Positions 52,251-61,280 of a DNA stretch of 64,000 nucleotides are shown piece after piece. The stretch comes from Actinomadura flavalba DSM 45200. GTDB lineage: Bacteria > Actinomycetota > Actinomycetes > Streptosporangiales > Streptosporangiaceae. Numbering within the stretch: position 1 is the first letter of the stretch; each line of letters starts with the position of its first letter. Both the position numbers and the translations under genes were made by a program. The DNA lies in assembly GCF_000374305.1 (NCBI RefSeq), contig NZ_KB894093.1, forward strand, positions 1,116,001 to 1,180,000. The letters run 5' to 3'. The notes under the pieces are model-generated. The model made no database searches. It saw only the letters and a program-made list of their open reading frames with translations, and was not told where the DNA came from.

Positions 52251-55200
52251 TCAGCGGGCCGAGGTGACCGCGGGACGTCCGCCGGCCTCGTGCGCTGCCC
52301 CGGCTTCGAGCCGCCGCCGCAGGTCCGTGGCGAGCACGTCCACGCCGGGCGGGTCGAGCAGGTTCAGGTGGTGCACCCCGGGGATCGTGACGATCTCCAG
52401 GTCGGAACAGATCTCGCCGAAGCCGTTGGTGCCGTCGAGCACGTAGCGGGCGTCCTTGACCGACCACGGTGTCTCTTCGGGCGCGTAGTAGAGGATCACC
52501 CGGCCGTCGTAGCCGCCCGGCTCGTACGCCTCCAGGGACCGGGTGTCCTGGTGGGACGTGAGCTGGTGGGTCAGAGCCGCCGGGGGGATGTGGTCGACGA
52601 GCGGCGCGGCGCGTTCCATGACGATCGCGAACTGCGCCTCCTCGTCCAGACCGGACAGTTCGGCGGCGTCCAGGTCGACGGACAGGCCGTACGTCTCGTT
52701 GATGTAGTCGGCGAACGCGGCGAACCGGACGGCGAGCGTGGCGGACTCGTCGTCGACGGCGAGCGGCAGGCCCGCGTCGAACAGCGCGACGAACTCGACC
52801 TCGCGTCCGGCGGCGGTGAGCTGCCGGGCCGTCTCGTAGGCCAGCACGCCGCCGAACGACCAGCCGCCGAGCCGGAACGCGCCGTGCGGCTGCGCGTCGA
52901 GCAGCGCCGCGACGTACCGGGCGGCGCGTTCCTCGACGGACGGGGCGTCCTCGAACCGCTCCAGCCCGTACACCGGCTGGTCGGGGCCGAGCAGGTCGAC
53001 GAGCTGCCGGTAGCAGGCCGTGGTGCCGCCCGCCGGGTGCGCGATGAAGATCGGGCGGGCCGAGCCGTGCGGGTGCAGCGGCCGGACGGTCTGCCGCGCG
53101 GCTTCCTCGTCGGCGGCGCGGATCGTCTCGGCGACGCCCTCGGCGGTCGGGACCGCGAACAGCTCCTCGGCGGTCGCGGCGGTGCCCATCTCGGCGTTGA
53201 CGAGGGCGACGACGCGGGCGGCCTGGTGCTCCTGCCCGCCGAGGTCACCGAAGAAGTCGGCGGTGACGCTGACGCGGTCGAGCCCGAGGACGTCCTCGAA
53301 GAACCGGGCGGCGAGGCGTTCGGCGTCGTCGCGCGGCATGACGTATCCGGCCTCGGCGTTGGACGCGGCGCTCGGCGCGGGGGCCGCGCCGAAGCCGAGT
53401 TCGCCCGACGCCCACTCCTCGAACACGTTGACCGACGCGCCCTGGAGCAAGACGGCGGGCGGCACGGTGAGCCCGAGGTCGTGTTCGACGCCCGACTTGA
53501 TGCGGACGGCGACGAGGGAGTCGAGCCCGAGGTCGGTGAGCGGGATCGCCGGGTCGAGCCGTTCGGGCTCGAAGCCCAGCACGGACGCGATCCGGTACCG
53601 GATCTGCGCGGCGACGGCGGCGCGGGCGGTGGCCGGGTCGAGGGCGCGCAGGGCGTCCACGCCGGGCCAGTCGGGGGCGGCGCCGTCCGGTCCGGCGGCG
53701 TCGGCGGCCGCGGTGAGCGCCGCGAAGTACGGCATCGCGCGGATCTCGGGGAACAGCGCGACGGCGGCGGCCGGGTCGAACCGCAGCACGCCGGTCTCGG
53801 CGCGGCCGGTCGCCAGCAGCGCTTCGAGCGCCTCGACGCCCTCGGCGGGGCTGAGCGGTTCGATGACGGTGACCTTGAGGTCGGCGGCGCCGCCGACCTG
53901 CGACCAGGTGCCCCAGTTGATCGTGGTGCCGGGGCGGCCGTGCGCGCGGCGGTCGGCCATGAGGGCGTCGAGCGCGGCGTTGGCGGCGGCGTAGGCGGCC
54001 TGGCCGGGCGAGCCGAGCAGCGCGGCGGCCGACGACTGGGTGACGAACCAGTCGAGGTCGGCGTCCCGGGTCGCCTCCGACAGCGCGCGCCCGCCGTGGA
54101 CCTTGGCGGCCCAGACGCGGGTCACGTCGGCGGCGCCGAGTTCGGCGACGAGCCGGTCGTCGATGGCGCCCGCGCCGTGCAGGACGCCGCGCAGCACGGC
54201 GCCGTCGGCGTTCGCGGCGGCGACGAGCCGTTCGGCGGTGCCGGGCTCGGCGAGGTCTCCGAGGACGACGGCGACGTCCACGCCGTCCTCGCGCAGCCGG
54301 GTCAGGATCTTCTCGGCCTGTTGGCTCGGCCCGGACCGGCCGGACAGCACGATCCGTCCGGCGCCGCGCGCGGCGAGCAGCCGGGCGGTGACGAGGCCGA
54401 TGCCGCCGTAGCCGCCGGTGACGATGTAGGAAGCGCCGCGTCGCACGAGCTTGCGCGGCTTGCCGTCGCCCAGCGCGGCCTGCGCGAGGCGGGCGACGCG
54501 GCGGACGCCGCCGCGCCAGGCGACCTCGCGGGCGTCGTCGCCGGCGCGCAGCTCGGCGGCCAGGTCGGCGGGGCGGTCCACGTCGACCAGGGTGGCGCGC
54601 TGGACCGTCCGCTCGAACGACAGGACGCGGGTCAGCGCGCGGACGGACGCCTGCTGGTGCAGGCCCGCCTCGCCCGGCAGGACGGGCAGCGCGGAGCGCG
54701 TCGCGACCCACAGGCGCGGGCCGTCCGGCAGCGCCACCGAGACGGTCGCGACGGTGAGCAGCAGTTCCTCGTCGACGAGCGACGCGGGCGGGACGACGAG
54801 TACTCCGACGGTCTCGGCGGCTCCGGAGAGCGCTGCCGAGAGGTCGTCAGCGCCCTGCGCGCCGGGGTTGGCGGCGGCCGCGACGGTCGCGGGAGTTATC
54901 CACAGGTTCGGATCGGGTTCGCCGGGGGTGGACGGGGCGGGTGAGGCTGTGGTCGTCGGCAGGGAGCGAAGGAGGACGGTATGGCCAGCGGATTCGAGCA
55001 GCGCGGCCGTCTCGCGGGCGAGGGCGTCGTCGTCCTCTGCGAGCACGAGCCAGGTGCCCGGCGCGTCGGAGGTGTCGGGGAGGTCGGTCGCGTCCCAGAC
55101 CAGTTCGACCAGTTTGTCCGTCAGCGGCACCGGGACGTCGGCGCGTTCGACGCGTCGGAGCACGATCCCGGTGGCCTCGGCCAGGGCCTCGCCGTCCGGG

Positions 55201-58200
55201 CCGTCGATGCGCAGGGCGCCGACGACGTCGCCGTCCTCCCGGGTGACGGCCACGCGGACGTGCCCGCCCCGGTGCGTCGGGCCGAAGGCGCGCAGGCGCC
55301 CGATCGTCTCGGCCTGCCAGACCCCGTTCCCCGCGCCGTCCCCCGCGACGGAGGCGGCCTCGCCCGCCAGCACGGCGAGCGCGCGGTCCAGCACCTCGGG
55401 GTGCACGCGGTAGTGGCGGCTGCCCCGATCGGCGCCCGCCACCTCGGTGACCGGGCCGGAGACCTGCGCGGGCTCGCCCGCGTCGGGGCCGACGTCCGCG
55501 CTGACCAGGCGGCTCCACGTCCCGGCGGGGGTGCGGGTGTGGATCTCGACGCGGTGCTCGGCCTCGTCGAACGTCGTCGTGACGACCGTCGACTCCTCCA
55601 GCGCGAGCGGCCGCTCGATCCACAGGCTGTTGACGCGCAGCGCGTCGGTGCCGAGCACCTCGGCCCCGGCGGCCAGCGCCATCTCGGCGAACGCGGCGGC
55701 GGGCAGCACCGGCAGGCCGTGCACGGCCGCCCCGGCGGTCCACGGCAGCGCGGCGGTGCCGACGTCGGCGCGCCAGGCGTGCCGGTCCTCGCCGGGCAGC
55801 TCGACGTGCGCGCCGAGCAGCGGGTGCTCGTCGCGTCCGCCGCGCCGCGCCCGCGCGGAGTGGTCCACCCAGTGCCGCTCGTGCCGCCACGGCGCGGACG
55901 GCACGTCGATCACGGCCCCGCCGGAGGGCCCGGCGGTCACGAGCCCGTGCGCGGCGAGCGCCGCGAGCTGGGCGTGGAAGGTGAGCGCGTCGTCGGTCTC
56001 CTGGCCCTTGGGGGCCCGCTTGAGCGTATGGGTGACCAGCGCGCCGGCCCCGTCCAGCGTCTCGCCCACCGCGTGCGCGAGGATCGGGTGCGCGTTGACC
56101 TCGACGAACGTGCGGTGGCCGTCCTCGGCGGCGGCGGCGATCGCGTCCGTCAGCCGGACGGGGTTGCGCAGGTTCGCGGCCCAGTAGGCGGCGTTGAGGC
56201 GGGCGTCGTCACCGAGCGCGCGCGGGTCGTCCAGCGCGGTCGTGTAGAGGCGGATGCCCTCGGCCAGGGGGGTTCCCGGGTCGGCGCCGATCTCGGCCAG
56301 CTCGGCGCGCAGGTCGTCCAGCAGCGGGTCCACCTGCGGCGAGTGCCCGGCGCCCTCGGCCTGCACCCGGCGGGCGAGGCGGCCCTCGGCCTCGGCCCGC
56401 TCCAGGATCGTCGCGATCTGGTCGGCGTCGCCGGTGACCACGGTCTGGCGCGGCGAGGAGTGCACGGCCGCGTGCACGTCCGGCAGGTCCGCGGCGAGCC
56501 GCGCCACGTCGCGGGCGGACGCGCCGAGCACGGCCATCGCGCCGCCGCCGACCAGCGAGGTCAGCAGTTTCGAGCGGCGGCAGATGATCCGCACGCCGTC
56601 ACCGAGCGAGATCTTCCCGGCGACGACCGCCGCCGCGACCTCGCCCATCGAGTGCCCCACCACGGCGGCGGGCACCACCCCGTACGTCTGCCACATGCGG
56701 GCCAGGCCGATCTGCACGGCGAACAGCACCGGCATGATCTGCGCCGGGCCGCCCTCCAGCTTCTCGCCCGACTCCAGCAGCGACCACAGCTCGGGGCCGC
56801 CCTCCTCGGCGAACAGGCCGTCCAGGTCGTCGATCGCCTCGGCGAACGCCGGTTCCTCCTCCAGCAGGGCCTTGGCCATGCCGGGGCGCTGCGAGCCGTA
56901 GCCGGAGAACACCCAGACGGGCCGTCCCGGCGCACCGAGCGCGGTGCCGGTGACGACGCCCGGGTGCGGGCGGCCCTCGGCCAGCGCCGTCAGGCCGTCG
57001 CGCAGGCCCGCGTGGTCGCGGGCGGCGACGGCGGCGCGGGCCCGGCCGCGTCCGGTGCGGCCGTGCAGCGTGCGGGCCAGGTCGCCCAGGTCCACGTCGT
57101 CCGACAGCCACGCGGCGAGCACGCTCGCGTGGTCGCGGACGCGGTCGGCGGCGGTGTCCGAGAGGGCGAACGTCCGCACCTCGGCCGGCTCGCGGGCGAC
57201 CTCGACGGCCGGGGCCGCCTCCAGCAGCACGTGCGCGTTCGTCCCGCCGAACCCGAACCCGGAGACGCCCGCGCGCGGCGGGTGGTTCCGGTCCGGCCAC
57301 GGCGTCTCGTCGGCCACGACCGACAGCCGCAGGTCCTCGAACGGGATGTGCGGGTTGGGCTCCTTGTAGTGCACGCTCGGCGGGATCGTCCGGTGGTAGA
57401 GCGCCAGCACGGCCTTGATCAGGCCCGCGATGCCCGCCGCCGACTCCATGTGCCCGAGGTTCGACTTGGCCGAGCCGAGCAGCAGGGGCTCGCTCACGGC
57501 GCGTCCGGCGCCCAGCACCTCGCCGATCGCCTTGGCCTCGATCGGGTCGCCGAGGAACGTCCCGGTGCCGTGCGCCTCGACGTAGTCGACCTCGCGGGTG
57601 TCGATCCCGGCGCCCGCGTAGACGTCGCGCAGCAGCGCCCGCTGCGCGTCGGAGTTCGGGGCGACCAGCCCGTTGGAGCGTCCGTCGGAGTTCACGCCCG
57701 AGCCGCGCACCAGCGCCAGCACCCGGTCGCCGTCGCGCACCGCGTCCGACAGCCGCTTCAGGACGACGGCGCCGCAGCCCTCGGCGCGCACCATGCCGTC
57801 GGCGGAGGCGTCGAACGCCTTGCAGTGCCCGTCCGGCGAGGTGCCGCCCGCCATGTCGAACGTCATCGTGACCGTGGGCGACAGCAGCAGGTTCACCCCG
57901 CCCGCCAGCGCCACGTCCGCCTCGCCGTTGCGCAGCGCCCGCACCGCCAGGTGCGTGCTGACCAGCGACGACGAGCACGCCGTGTCCACGATCATGCTGG
58001 GGCCGCGCAGGTCGAGCAGGTACGACAGGCGGTTCGCGATGATGCTCAGCGCCGCGCCCGTCGCCGTGAACGGCTCCAGCCCGGCCAGGTCGCTCGCGGT
58101 GAACGCCGCGTACTCCGGCGCCGAGACGCCCACGAACACGCCGGTGCGGCTGCCGCGCAGCGACGCCGGGCCGATCCCGGCGTGCTCGAACGCCTCCCAG

Positions 58201-58847
58201 GCCACCTCCAGCACCAGCCGCTGCTGCGGGTCCATCACGGCGGCCTCGCGCGGCGTGATGCCGAAGAACTGGGCGTCGAAGCCGGCGATGTCGTCCAGGA
58301 AGCCGCCCTTGCGGGTCGTCCGGTCGAGCAGGTCACCGACCTCGGGCGAGCCGTCGTCGAAGGGGTCCCAGCGCCCGTCGGGCACCTCGCGGATCGCGTC
58401 GCCGCGCCCGGTCAGGAACCGCCAGTACTCCTCCGGGCCGGACAGGTCGCGGTCCCCGCCGGGGAAGCGGCAGCCGACGCCGACGACGGCGATCGGCTCG
58501 TCGTCCACCGGGCGGACGGGGGACGTCACCGTCTCGGCGTTGGCCGGGGCGGCGGTGCGCAGGTCGGCGCCGGTGGCCAGCGCGACCGACAGCCGGTTGA
58601 TCGTGGGGTGCTCCCAGACGAGCGTCGCGGGCAGCGAGCGGCCGAGCATCTGCTCCAGGTCGCCGGCGATGGCCACGGCGTCACGGGACGCCAGGCCGAA
58701 CTCCTCAAGGGGACGGTCGGGATCGACGTCCGTGGCGTTGATCCGGGAGCGACGCGCGATCTGTTCGACCAGATACCGACGTATCGAATCCTCGCTGATC
58801 CGCGTCTCGTCCTGCGCGGCTCCGGAACGATCAGTGCTGCTCTGCAT
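52251..58847 (-). CDS. Type I polyketide synthase, ACP-KS-AT-DH*-KR-ACP-ACP*-TE
   Basis: A 2198-residue single-module synthase. N-terminal carrier with Ser54 (GLASRDAVA, like Pks13/PpsA loading carriers). KS has Cys291 (DTACSSS), His426 and His466. AT has Ser733 (GHSMG) and specificity motif GAGH at 832-835, of the xAGH kind linked to ethyl- or longer alkylmalonyl units. DH (about 1008-1235) lacks the catalytic His (A1040 where D-H-x-V-x-G is expected). KR is intact (TGGYGGIG, K1582, S1606, Y1619) with an IDD motif suggesting B-type stereochemistry. ACP has S1777. A second C-terminal carrier has E1873 instead of Ser. TE has Ser1997 (GWSFGG). No ER. ATG 58847 chosen; an in-frame GTG at 58910 is possible. 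Confidence 0.95.
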   Translation of the reverse strand: MQSSTDRSGAAQDETRISEDSIRRYLVEQIARRSRINATDVDPDRPLEEFGLASRDAVAIAGDLEQMLGRSLPATLVWEHPTINRLSVALATGADLRTAAPANAETVTSPVRPVDDEPIAVVGVGCRFPGGDRDLSGPEEYWRFLTGRGDAIREVPDGRWDPFDDGSPEVGDLLDRTTRKGGFLDDIAGFDAQFFGITPREAAVMDPQQRLVLEVAWEAFEHAGIGPASLRGSRTGVFVGVSAPEYAAFTASDLAGLEPFTATGAALSIIANRLSYLLDLRGPSMIVDTACSSSLVSTHLAVRALRNGEADVALAGGVNLLLSPTVTMTFDMAGGTSPDGHCKAFDASADGMVRAEGCGAVVLKRLSDAVRDGDRVLALVRGSGVNSDGRSNGLVAPNSDAQRALLRDVYAGAGIDTREVDYVEAHGTGTFLGDPIEAKAIGEVLGAGRAVSEPLLLGSAKSNLGHMESAAGIAGLIKAVLALYHRTIPPSVHYKEPNPHIPFEDLRLSVVADETPWPDRNHPPRAGVSGFGFGGTNAHVLLEAAPAVEVAREPAEVRTFALSDTAADRVRDHASVLAAWLSDDVDLGDLARTLHGRTGRGRARAAVAARDHAGLRDGLTALAEGRPHPGVVTGTALGAPGRPVWVFSGYGSQRPGMAKALLEEEPAFAEAIDDLDGLFAEEGGPELWSLLESGEKLEGGPAQIMPVLFAVQIGLARMWQTYGVVPAAVVGHSMGEVAAAVVAGKISLGDGVRIICRRSKLLTSLVGGGAMAVLGASARDVARLAADLPDVHAAVHSSPRQTVVTGDADQIATILERAEAEGRLARRVQAEGAGHSPQVDPLLDDLRAELAEIGADPGTPLAEGIRLYTTALDDPRALGDDARLNAAYWAANLRNPVRLTDAIAAAAEDGHRTFVEVNAHPILAHAVGETLDGAGALVTHTLKRAPKGQETDDALTFHAQLAALAAHGLVTAGPSGGAVIDVPSAPWRHERHWVDHSARARRGGRDEHPLLGAHVELPGEDRHAWRADVGTAALPWTAGAAVHGLPVLPAAAFAEMALAAGAEVLGTDALRVNSLWIERPLALEESTVVTTTFDEAEHRVEIHTRTPAGTWSRLVSADVGPDAGEPAQVSGPVTEVAGADRGSRHYRVHPEVLDRALAVLAGEAASVAGDGAGNGVWQAETIGRLRAFGPTHRGGHVRVAVTREDGDVVGALRIDGPDGEALAEATGIVLRRVERADVPVPLTDKLVELVWDATDLPDTSDAPGTWLVLAEDDDALARETAALLESAGHTVLLRSLPTTTASPAPSTPGEPDPNLWITPATVAAAANPGAQGADDLSAALSGAAETVGVLVVPPASLVDEELLLTVATVSVALPDGPRLWVATRSALPVLPGEAGLHQQASVRALTRVLSFERTVQRATLVDVDRPADLAAELRAGDDAREVAWRGGVRRVARLAQAALGDGKPRKLVRRGASYIVTGGYGGIGLVTARLLAARGAGRIVLSGRSGPSQQAEKILTRLREDGVDVAVVLGDLAEPGTAERLVAAANADGAVLRGVLHGAGAIDDRLVAELGAADVTRVWAAKVHGGRALSEATRDADLDWFVTQSSAAALLGSPGQAAYAAANAALDALMADRRAHGRPGTTINWGTWSQVGGAADLKVTVIEPLSPAEGVEALEALLATGRAETGVLRFDPAAAVALFPEIRAMPYFAALTAAADAAGPDGAAPDWPGVDALRALDPATARAAVAAQIRYRIASVLGFEPERLDPAIPLTDLGLDSLVAVRIKSGVEHDLGLTVPPAVLLQGASVNVFEEWASGELGFGAAPAPSAASNAEAGYVMPRDDAERLAARFFEDVLGLDRVSVTADFFGDLGGQEHQAARVVALVNAEMGTAATAEELFAVPTAEGVAETIRAADEEAARQTVRPLHPHGSARPIFIAHPAGGTTACYRQLVDLLGPDQPVYGLERFEDAPSVEERAARYVAALLDAQPHGAFRLGGWSFGGVLAYETARQLTAAGREVEFVALFDAGLPLAVDDESATLAVRFAAFADYINETYGLSVDLDAAELSGLDEEAQFAIVMERAAPLVDHIPPAALTHQLTSHQDTRSLEAYEPGGYDGRVILYYAPEETPWSVKDARYVLDGTNGFGEICSDLEIVTIPGVHHLNLLDPPGVDVLATDLRRRLEAGAAHEAGGRPAVTSAR

Positions 58848-58957
58848 GCGCGGGGGTCCCCCAATGAAGCCGGGATCGTTCGACGAAGCGGAGCGTCCAC
58901 GATGTCCCACTACGGCCGCATCTCGATGCGCACCTGGACCACTTTTCTCCCAGATGA

Positions 58958-58977
58958 CTTGTCACGACGATGACAAG
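58958..58977. promoter_or_regulatory. Operator-like dyad between PKS and exporter genes
   Basis: CTTGTCA-CGACGA-TGACAAG: perfect 7-bp arms, 20 bp in all, in the 293-base divergent region between the PKS and MFS genes. The size and spacing suit a TetR- or MarR-type dimer. No local regulator gene exists in the cluster. Confidence 0.55.
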
Positions 58978-59140
58978 ACTCACTGGTAACCAATGTGGCC
59001 TGATGGGATAGTTGAGACCCCCCGGAGCAAAGCCCGGGTAGCGTGACGAGACGCGAACGAATCGTAACAAACTCCACCGACGAATCTAGGGGGAAGCGGC
59101 AGGAGCCTCCCGCTCTCGTGGGGCCCGCCGCGCAGCAACC

Positions 59141-61240
59141 GTGACCCGGGGCCGATACCGCTGGGCACTGGCCGTCGTCGCCGTGTCCGCCTTCATGATC
59201 ACCATGGACAACACGGTGGTCGTGACCGCCCTGCCCACGATCGCCCGCGACCTGGACATGTCCAAGTCCGCGCTCGACTGGGTCGCCACCGGCTACATCC
59301 TGATGTTCTCGTGCCTGATGATCGCCGGTGGGCGGCTCACCGACATCTACGGCTGCCGCGTCATCTTCATGACCGGCATGGCGATCTTCACGGTCTCCTC
59401 GGCCGTCTGCGGCCTCGCCGACGACGCCGCCGTCCTCATCACCGGGCGCATCGTCCAGGGCGCGGGCGCGGCCCTCGCCCTGCCCGCCACGCAGGTCGTC
59501 ATCACCGTCGGACGCACCGACAAGCAACGCTCGGTCGGCACCATCGCCTGGGTCAGCGCCGCAGGCGGCGCGACCGCCCTCGGCCCCGCGATCGGCGGGT
59601 TCATCGCCCAGCACTGGCACTGGGGCTGGATCTTCCTGATCAACATCATCCCCGGCATCCTCGTCATCATGCTGGGCTCGGTCGTGCTGACCAGCAAGGG
59701 CGAGAACAAGCACGCCCGGATCGACCTGCCCGGCGTGATGATCTCCGCGACGATGCTGTTCGCCCTCATCTACGGCCTGGAGACCGGCCGCCACCACGGC
59801 TGGACCGACCCCGCCGTCCTCGGCGTCTTCGCGCTCGCCGGAATCGCGCTGCTGTGCTTCATCGTCGTCGAGCGCTGGGCGCCCGACCCGATGGTCAACC
59901 TGGCGTTCTTCCGCAACCGCGTGTTCGTCGGCGGGCTGCTGTCGCAGATGCTGTGGGGCATCGGCTTCAACGGCATGATCTTTTACGCGGCGACGTTCCT
60001 CCAGCGATTCCTCGGCTTCTCGCCGCCCAAATCCGGGCTCGTCATGCTGCCGTCCGCGATCGTCGTCATGGCCATGACGCCCGTCGCGTTCTGGATCGCG
60101 ATGAAGCTCGGCCCGCGCCTCGCCATCGGCGGCGGCATGACGATGATGGCCGCCGGCATGGTCCTGTTCTCCACGATCCAGCGCGACGACGACTTCGCCG
60201 ACCTCATGCCCGGCGTCCTCATCGTCGGCCTCGGCTCGGCCATGTGCATGCCGCTCGTCATGTACGTGCTCAAGTCCGTCCCCGAGGACAAGGCGGGCGT
60301 CGCCAGCGGCATCCTCAACGTCATCCGCGAGGCGTCCGGCGCCTTCGGCATCGCCATCCTCGGCCTGCTCATCCACGACATCCCCAAGGTCGGGGCCCCC
60401 GCCCCCGAGCTGGAGGAGTTCCGGCACGGCACGGCGTCCGGCCTCATCCTCGGCGCGGCGCTCGTCCTCGTCGGCGGCGTCATCGCGGGGCTGACGCTGC
60501 CGTCCCGGCGCGGCTGGATGGGGCCCAAGCACACCAAACGACGCGTTCCCATCCCGATTCCGGGCGCGGCCGGGGCGGCGATCGAGCCGGTGCCGACGCT
60601 CCAGCCGGTGCCCGCCGCCCGTCCCGAACCCGACTCCGCCATCGCCGGCGGCCACCGCCCCGGCACCGGACCCGACACCCCGCGCCCCTCGGCCGAGCCC
60701 GCCGCCCCGCACCCCGGAATCGAGCCCGCCGCCCCGCACCCCGGCATCGGACCCACCGCCCCGCGCCCCTCGGCCGCGCCCGCCGCCCCGCACCCCGGAA
60801 TCGAGCCCGCCGCCCCGCACCCCGGGATCGAGCCCGCCGCCCCGCGCCCGATTCCCGACCCGGCCGCCCCGCGCCCCGGGGCCGAGCCCGCGCCGGTCGC
60901 CGCGCGGCGTCCGGCCCCCGAGCCGTGGCCCGAGCCGGACGCCGACGACCCCCTGGCCGCCGAACGCGCCGCCGCCGAGCACCAGTCCGCCGTGCGGCGT
61001 CGTGTCCTCGCCGCCCCCCACTACGAGCCGGCCGCGTCCCCCCGCGCGACCCCGCTCGACGGCATCCCCACCGGAGCGCCGCACCGCGCCCACTGGTGGG
61101 AGAACGGCGAGCGGCGCTGGCCCCCGCCGCCGCCCGAGGGGTTCTACGACCCCTACGTCCCCGAGGACGCCCCCCGCTCCTCCCGCTCCCGCGACGACGA
61201 CCGCCCCGACGTCTGGTGGAACACCGAGGAGACCCCGTGA
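59141..61240 (+). CDS. MFS drug/metabolite exporter (DHA2, EmrB-like) with repeat tail
   Basis: A 699-residue transporter. Residues 1-460 are a 14-helix DHA2 core: FMITMDNTVVVTALPTIARD (motif D1), GGRLTDIYGCRVIF (motif A), GRIVQGAGAALALPATQVVI (motif B), GPAIGGFIAQHWHWGWIFLI (motif C). Proton-driven export of the cluster product is likely. An unusual cytoplasmic tail of about 230 residues follows, with seven Pro-rich nonapeptide repeats and then an acidic, Trp-rich end (HWWENGERRWPPPPPEGFYD, PDVWWNTEE). GTG at 59141 is the best start though its ribosome binding site is weak. Confidence 0.93.
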   Translation: MTRGRYRWALAVVAVSAFMITMDNTVVVTALPTIARDLDMSKSALDWVATGYILMFSCLMIAGGRLTDIYGCRVIFMTGMAIFTVSSAVCGLADDAAVLITGRIVQGAGAALALPATQVVITVGRTDKQRSVGTIAWVSAAGGATALGPAIGGFIAQHWHWGWIFLINIIPGILVIMLGSVVLTSKGENKHARIDLPGVMISATMLFALIYGLETGRHHGWTDPAVLGVFALAGIALLCFIVVERWAPDPMVNLAFFRNRVFVGGLLSQMLWGIGFNGMIFYAATFLQRFLGFSPPKSGLVMLPSAIVVMAMTPVAFWIAMKLGPRLAIGGGMTMMAAGMVLFSTIQRDDDFADLMPGVLIVGLGSAMCMPLVMYVLKSVPEDKAGVASGILNVIREASGAFGIAILGLLIHDIPKVGAPAPELEEFRHGTASGLILGAALVLVGGVIAGLTLPSRRGWMGPKHTKRRVPIPIPGAAGAAIEPVPTLQPVPAARPEPDSAIAGGHRPGTGPDTPRPSAEPAAPHPGIEPAAPHPGIGPTAPRPSAAPAAPHPGIEPAAPHPGIEPAAPRPIPDPAAPRPGAEPAPVAARRPAPEPWPEPDADDPLAAERAAAEHQSAVRRRVLAAPHYEPAASPRATPLDGIPTGAPHRAHWWENGERRWPPPPPEGFYDPYVPEDAPRSSRSRDDDRPDVWWNTEETP
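60695..60883 (+). repeat. Seven 27-bp tandem repeats encoding a Pro-rich nonapeptide
   Basis: Inside the exporter gene, seven in-frame units follow the consensus EPAAPHPGI (variants include GPTAPRPSA, APAAPHPGI, EPAAPRPIP and DPAAPRPGA). Adjacent units are near-identical at DNA level, suggesting recent copy-number change by slippage without loss of frame. Confidence 0.85.
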
Positions 61241-61280
61241 CCGCCCGCCTTTCCACCGGGCGTGAGATTCAGGAGGCGCC

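Noticed and set aside
50754-54944. A 1396-codon plus-strand open frame across ccr and the PKS 3' half
   Set aside because: Antisense to clearly conserved genes; composition is the Val/Gly/Arg-rich pattern that high-GC antisense frames give, with no domains.
54981-58973. A 1330-codon plus-strand open frame opposite the PKS 5' half
   Set aside because: Same reason: a shadow of strong third-position GC bias in the PKS gene.
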